Positions 59,487-64,000 of a stretch of 64,000 nucleotides of DNA are shown one piece after another; the first letter of the stretch is position 1, and each line of letters begins with the position of its first letter. A program made the position numbers and the translations under genes. The notes beneath the pieces are model-generated. The model did no database searches. It saw only the letters and a program-made list of their open reading frames with translations, and had not been told where the DNA came from. Source of the DNA: Paenibacillus sp. P25 (GTDB taxonomy: Bacteria; Bacillota; Bacilli; Paenibacillales; NBRC-103111); the NCBI GenBank assembly GCA_024704175.1, contig CP085629.1:7863501-7927500 (forward strand), given 5' to 3'.

Positions 59487-61931
59487 TCATCCGCCCAGAT
59501 TTTGCTCCAGGAATTTCAGCGGCGCTTTATAAAAATCGGTCCGGTTCTCCAGCTTATGGAAACCGTGGCCCTCATCGCTTTTCACCATATAAGGGCTATC
59601 GATTCCACGGCCGCGCAGCGCCATGACGAGTTGATCGGATTCCGCCTTCTTGATCCGCGGATCGTTCATTCCCTGTACGACCATGAGCGGGACTTTGATC
59701 CGATCGACGTGCATGAGCGGCGAGCTGTCCTCCAGAAGCTTCTTATCCTGCTCGGGATCGCCGACCCGCATGTACATTTCGGCCCGACCAGGTTCCCAAT
59801 AAGGAGGCATGGTAGCCAGGAACGTAAACAGGTTGGACGGTCCCACATAATCGATCCCTGCCGCATACAGATCGGGAGTAAAAGTGACCCCGGCCAATGT
59901 GGCATATCCTCCATACGATGCTCCGTAGATCGCGATCCGCTTCGGATCGGCAATGCCTTGATCGATCAGCCATCTCACTCCGTCGGTGATATCGTCCTGC
60001 ATGGCTTTGCCCCACTGTTTATTGCCGGCGTTCAGGAACGCTTTGCCGTACCCGGTAGAGCCGCGGAAATTCATTTGCAGAACGGCGTAACCTCGGTTGG
60101 CCAGCGACTGTACTTCGGTATCAAATCCCAAGGAATCGCGCGCCCACGGACCGCCGTGCGGCAAGCACGACCACCGGCGGCTTCTTGGAATCGCCCGTTT
60201 TCGGCAAGGTCAAGTAGCCGTGAATGTCTAGTCCGTCCCTTGATTTATAGGTGATCGGCTTCATATCCGCCATTTGATTCTCGGGCAGCCAAGGACTGAC
60301 ATCGGCTAGCTTCACGACTCTTTCCCTCTTGGGCTCGTAGAAATAATAGGCTCCCCGGGTTTTATCCCCGCCGGTCTGAATCAATACTTTCCACGGATCG
60401 AAAGGATTGCCTATAATACGAAAGCCTTCTCCGCTAAGCTTGCTCTCGATCTTCTTGTACAGCTGTTCATATTCGGGATCCATAAAATGATAGTGCACTC
60501 GATCGGTTTCATAAACGACCGCAAGAATAACTTGTTTCTTGTAAGATGCCTTTATGTCGATTACGTCGGCTTCCGGATTCTCGTAGACGGTTTCCGTGAT
60601 ATGCTTTGCGACGGGGTCGAATTTGACCAACGCTTTTTTATCGCGCCCGATATCTGAGAGAGCGTAGATCTTTCCGTTATCAAAAGTGTACATGAGCGGC
60701 TCAAAGGTGTCCCCGGCTTCGACGGTCAGCACGGTCTCGAAAGGATCGGACTCCGTCTTCCGGTACAGCAATTTGGTTTTTGCGCCGTCCTTGGCTATGG
60801 CAATTAGGATATCCCCGTCATAGTTCGTCATCCATCCCGTATACATTCCCGGGTTTTGCACGGCCATCTGAAGATCGCCTGTTTTTATGTTCAGACGATA
60901 CAGGTCCATCTCCTGCGGATTCCGCTTATTCATGGCGACCAAGATTTCATTCTCGTGGCCGGGTTTGTACATAATGGAATCGATGAATTCGGCCCGTACG
61001 CCTTCAAAAGGCGTCAAATCCTTGTCCTCGGTTCCGTCCTGCTTCACGACATGCAGGTGGTAATCCTCGTTGCCGTTCGTATCGGTCAAATACAGCAGGG
61101 TATCTTTCGTGATCCAAGTGAACATCGTGACATCCTGATTGGAAGAGGTGATCCGGGTCGTTTTCTCCTCTTCGACGTTCTGAACCGAAATATTGAGCCG
61201 GCCCTCCCAAGGCTCGAGCAGCGCCAGCTTCTCGCCGTCGGGGAAACCTGAAAGCCCGTCTTGGCCGCCGGCCTTAGGAAATCCTCCAAAGGAATTTGAT
61301 CCGCTCTGCTCTCTCCCAGCACGGCGGCCCGGTACAGGAAGAGCGCCATTTGGGCCCGCGTGACACGGTCCTTCGGCATATATTCCGCCTGATTCGTCAG
61401 AAAATTTTGCTTCAGCTTCACGACATCCCTGAAATGAGCGTCCGCAATGGCCGCTTCATCTTTCAACCATACATTCATGCCGTTGTCCTTCAGCGCGAAA
61501 GCCCGTACGAGCAGGCTGGCCATTTGTTCGCGGGTCAGTGTAGAATCCGGCTCGAAGCGGCCCTGGTCGCCTTCGGCGATTTTACGCTCCCGAAGCGCGT
61601 TGACCGCCTTGGCATAGGGGCTCGCCGCCGGAACGTCCGAGAAGCCGTCTAAGGATGCGGGGTCCGGGAGCTTCAAGGCCCTGCTGATCCAAAGGGCCGC
61701 CTCTCCGCGGGTAATCGGGGTGTCCGGGTGGAACCGGCCTTCCGTATCGCCGCTCACATATCCCCGTTTCGTAAGCTCGCCGATCGCCTTGGCCGCGTAA
61801 TGATCGGCCGGGATGTCTTGATAAGCTCCTTTCTCTACGGTCGCCGCCGCGAATGCGGGAACGGACGTGCCTCCCCACATCGAGCCGAGTAATGATGCTG
61901 CCAGAAACCACTGCCTAAGTTGACGGTACAT
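59487..61931 (-). CDS. SLH-anchored S9-family prolyl-oligopeptidase-like peptidase (two frameshifts)
   Basis: ATG at 61931 behind gggaggaac. Signal peptide ([15 protein letters not shown]), then three SLH motifs (about residues 35-210: [52 protein letters not shown]). After a break at about 61240 comes a seven-bladed beta-propeller ([20 protein letters not shown] and on). After a break at about 60165 the alpha/beta-hydrolase domain has HGGPWARD, nucleophile GASYGGYA, Asp in MNDPRI and His in DEGHGFHK. About 814 aa. A cell-surface peptidase of the acylaminoacyl-peptidase group. Confidence 0.83.
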
Positions 61932-62113
61932 GCTGTTCCTCCCCAAAAATCAATAAAACAAGCTGGAACCCATTATATCGTAGATAGAGACAGATTTTGG
62001 CTAAAGTTTTAACAAAGAAATCGGCGGAGGCTCTCAAAATGCAGTAGTAAGGAAAGGGTCGGGTGTGGTAATATTTTCCTAATTAAAGAGCGTGAATAAG
62101 GGGGGCGTTCCCG

Positions 62114-62650
62114 ATGATTCTTGAAACGGATAGGCTCTTGATCCGGGAGTTTCGGCCGGAAGACCTGAACGATGTCCACAGCTATGCCTCGAATCCCATA
62201 GTGGTGAGGTACATGATATGGGGGCCCAATACGGAAGAAGAAACCCGTGGTTTTCTTGAGCGGGCCATGGAAATGCAGCGGCAGGAGCCCCGGCAAGATT
62301 ACGAAATGGCTGTAATACGGAAAGAAGATGGCCGGTTGATCGGAGGATGCGGCCTTCACATCTCTGAACCCCGGCAGGGAGAAATCGGTTACTGCTTCCA
62401 TCCGGACTATTGGGGGAAGGGCTATGCAACCGAAGCCGCCCGCGCCCTGCTTGCGTTTGGATTCCGCGGCCTGGGTCTGCACCGGATTTATGCAACCTGC
62501 CGTCCGGAGAACACCGGCTCCGCCAAAGTGATGCAAAGGATCGGCATGACCTATGAAGGACATATCCGGGAGCATATGCGGCATAAAGGGATGTGGCATG
62601 ACTCTCATCAGTACTCGATTTTGGAGCATGAATTTAATGATAGACAATGA
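62114..62650 (+). CDS. GNAT acetyltransferase, RimJ/RimL type
   Basis: 178 aa. MILETDRLLIREFRPEDLND opens it, GEIGYCFHPDYWGKGYATEA is the acetyl-CoA site and ENTGSAKVMQRIGMTYEGHI closes the fold. Ribosome site ggggggcg is weak. Followed 21 bp later by the HD-domain gene. Confidence 0.88.
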   Translation: MILETDRLLIREFRPEDLNDVHSYASNPIVVRYMIWGPNTEEETRGFLERAMEMQRQEPRQDYEMAVIRKEDGRLIGGCGLHISEPRQGEIGYCFHPDYWGKGYATEAARALLAFGFRGLGLHRIYATCRPENTGSAKVMQRIGMTYEGHIREHMRHKGMWHDSHQYSILEHEFNDRQ

Positions 62651-62671
62651 CCGGGGAAGGGAGGCTTTTAT

Positions 62672-63218
62672 TTGGTAAATATAGAGGAGCTTGTTGCATT
62701 CGTCCGTCCTTTTTATTCGGATAAAGATATCATGCACGATCTGAGTCATATCGAGAGGATGCTTCAGTCCGCCAAAAAATTGCTAAAGCATTACCCGGAA
62801 ATCACGGACATGGATTCCATCATTTATGGTTGTTACTTTCACGGATTTATCTATTTGCGGGAAGATCTTATTAGGGACTATTTGATGAAGAAGGGGATGG
62901 AAGCGGAGATAATCGAGAAAATTGTTCAAATTTCATGGGAATCGCAGAAGGAGGAAGCCCCCGAAACCTTGGAAGGCAAGCTATTGCATGACGCTCATAT
63001 GGTGGAGGGCGGTAAAACGTATTTAATCGTAAAAGCTTTATGTACCGGTACAGCGAGAGGGCAGAGCTTGGAGCAGACGCTTGATTATATGGAAAGCCGC
63101 GTTCTGGGCAAAGGCCAATGCTTGCCTGCCGGAGGCTCAAACGATTTATGCGGAAATGCAGCAGTTTGCCGGGGCATTTATTCAAGATTTAAGAGAAGGT
63201 TTGAAGGCTATGGACTAG
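62672..63218 (+). CDS. HD-domain phosphohydrolase (one frameshift near the end)
   Basis: TTG start after gggaagggagg. The metal motif is split as in HD proteins: MHDLSHIERMLQSAKKLLK (H and D), CYFHGFIYL, and LLHDAHMVEGG (HD pair). At about 63125 the frame breaks; the next frame continues PEAQTIYAEMQQFAGAFIQD and stops at 63218, about 181 aa. It probably hydrolyses a nucleotide or phosphate ester. Confidence 0.75.
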
Positions 63219-63341
63219 CGGCAGGGTCAAACTTTAATCATTCCCATAGAATGGATGGGAAGCGTATAATATGATGGAAGTGGTAAAACAATAAGATGGC
63301 TGTATTTGGCTTGGAATAAAACGGATGATCGAGGAGAAGGA

Positions 63342-64000
63342 ATGACAGAAAATAGAGCAGCAACTAAAACCGAAACCGGATGGAATTTCGATAACAGCTA
63401 TGCCCGGTCGCCGGGAACCTTTTTTACCAGCCTGGACCCGACGCCCGTACGGCGGCCCAAGCTGATCGTGCTCAATGAGCGGTTAGCCGCTTCCCTGGGG
63501 CTGAACGTTTCAGGGCTCCGCAGCGATGAGGGAACGGCGGCGCTGGCCGGCAACCGGATCCCCGAAGGCGCCGAGCCCTTGGCTCAAGCTTATGCGGGGC
63601 ACCAATTCGGGCATTTTACCATGCTGGGGGACGGCCGGGCAATCCTGCTGGGCGAGCGGCTCACGCCGCAGGGCGAGCGGTTCGATATCCAGCTTAAAGG
63701 GTCGGGACGAACGCCTTATTCCCGCGGAGGCGACGGCCGTGCAGCGCTCGGGCCGATGCTGCGCGAATACATCATCAGCGAAGCCATGCATGCGCTGGGG
63801 ATTCCTACCACCCGCAGTTTGGCGGTTGTAACCACCGGCGAGCCGATCCAGCGTGAAACCGAGCTGCCCGGGGCCATTCTAACCCGCGTGGCGGCGAGTC
63901 ATTTGCGCGTGGGTACCTTTCAATATGCGGCCCAATGGGGTACGCCGGAGGAACTCCGGACGCTGGCCGATTATGCCCTGCAAAGACATTATCCGGAGGT
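63342..64000 (+). CDS. selO: YdiU/SelO-family protein adenylyltransferase (3' end outside window)
   Basis: ATG behind gaggagaagg; the frame is open for 219 codons to the window edge, with no stop. [20 protein letters not shown] is the typical start. [20 protein letters not shown] and [20 protein letters not shown] hold the ATP-binding Lys and Arg region of SelO pseudokinases, followed by [20 protein letters not shown]. Family members are about 490 aa, so about 270 residues are missing. SelO transfers AMP to Ser/Thr/Tyr of redox-related proteins. Confidence 0.92.
   Translation, partial: MTENRAATKTETGWNFDNSYARSPGTFFTSLDPTPVRRPKLIVLNERLAASLGLNVSGLRSDEGTAALAGNRIPEGAEPLAQAYAGHQFGHFTMLGDGRAILLGERLTPQGERFDIQLKGSGRTPYSRGGDGRAALGPMLREYIISEAMHALGIPTTRSLAVVTTGEPIQRETELPGAILTRVAASHLRVGTFQYAAQWGTPEELRTLADYALQRHYPE

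Overview
The window looks like chromosome from a spore-forming Bacillota of the Paenibacillus/Cohnella type. Most genes are GC-rich, and their best matches in memory are B. subtilis or Paenibacillus families: yod/abl beta-lysine genes, NupC/DeoB/Pdp nucleoside salvage, HrcA/CIRCE-type groESL, sigma-54, SLH-anchored exoenzymes and stalk-domain proteins. This is inferred from gene content only; no rRNA or tRNA gene was seen.

Layout. 1-6.8 kb is accessory: the end of a FrlB-like sugar isomerase gene, a graveyard of unrelated gene remnants (GGDEF, aldo/keto reductase, a glycine-zipper protein), an AT-rich secreted HNH nuclease with a SUKH immunity gene, a decayed IS110 element and two unknown genes. 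7.2-10.7 kb holds an MFS exporter and MarR regulator flanked by two copies of one 18-bp palindromic site, then an alpha/beta hydrolase behind a MerR-type promoter. 10.8-12.8 kb is groESL with a CIRCE; a second CIRCE-like site and a structured terminator lie upstream of an operon (13.4-17.7 kb) for a sugar-nucleotide pyrophosphorylase, a GT4 glycosyltransferase, an alpha-barrel protein and a GH130 mannoside phosphorylase. 19-25.9 kb is a nucleoside salvage operon (deoR, deoC-cdd-nupC-deoB-deoD-pdp). 25.9-35.5 kb has reductases, an ArsR regulator, a secreted protein with an adjacent RiPP-like peptide, an SLH-anchored 5'-nucleotidase, AKR/VOC genes and a molybdopterin oxidoreductase. 35.7-45.4 kb is rpoN and a beta-lysine/amino-acid catabolic cluster (ablB, yokU, yodTSRQ, gabT-like, aldehyde dehydrogenase) with no kamA. 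45.4-64 kb is mixed: asnB with a divergent LysR gene, a membrane-anchored multicopper oxidase, acetyltransferases, Lrp, an MBL-fold hydrolase, a DMT transporter, an SLH-anchored S9 peptidase and the start of selO. A MITE-like hairpin element splits the terminator of the S9 gene.

Quality warning. About 26 otherwise well conserved genes, including groEL, rpoN, asnB and the deo genes, are broken by about 35 single-base frameshifts. Many of them fall exactly in 4-6 base homopolymers. Sequencing indels explain this better than mass pseudogenisation, so those genes are annotated here as whole CDSs that need base correction.
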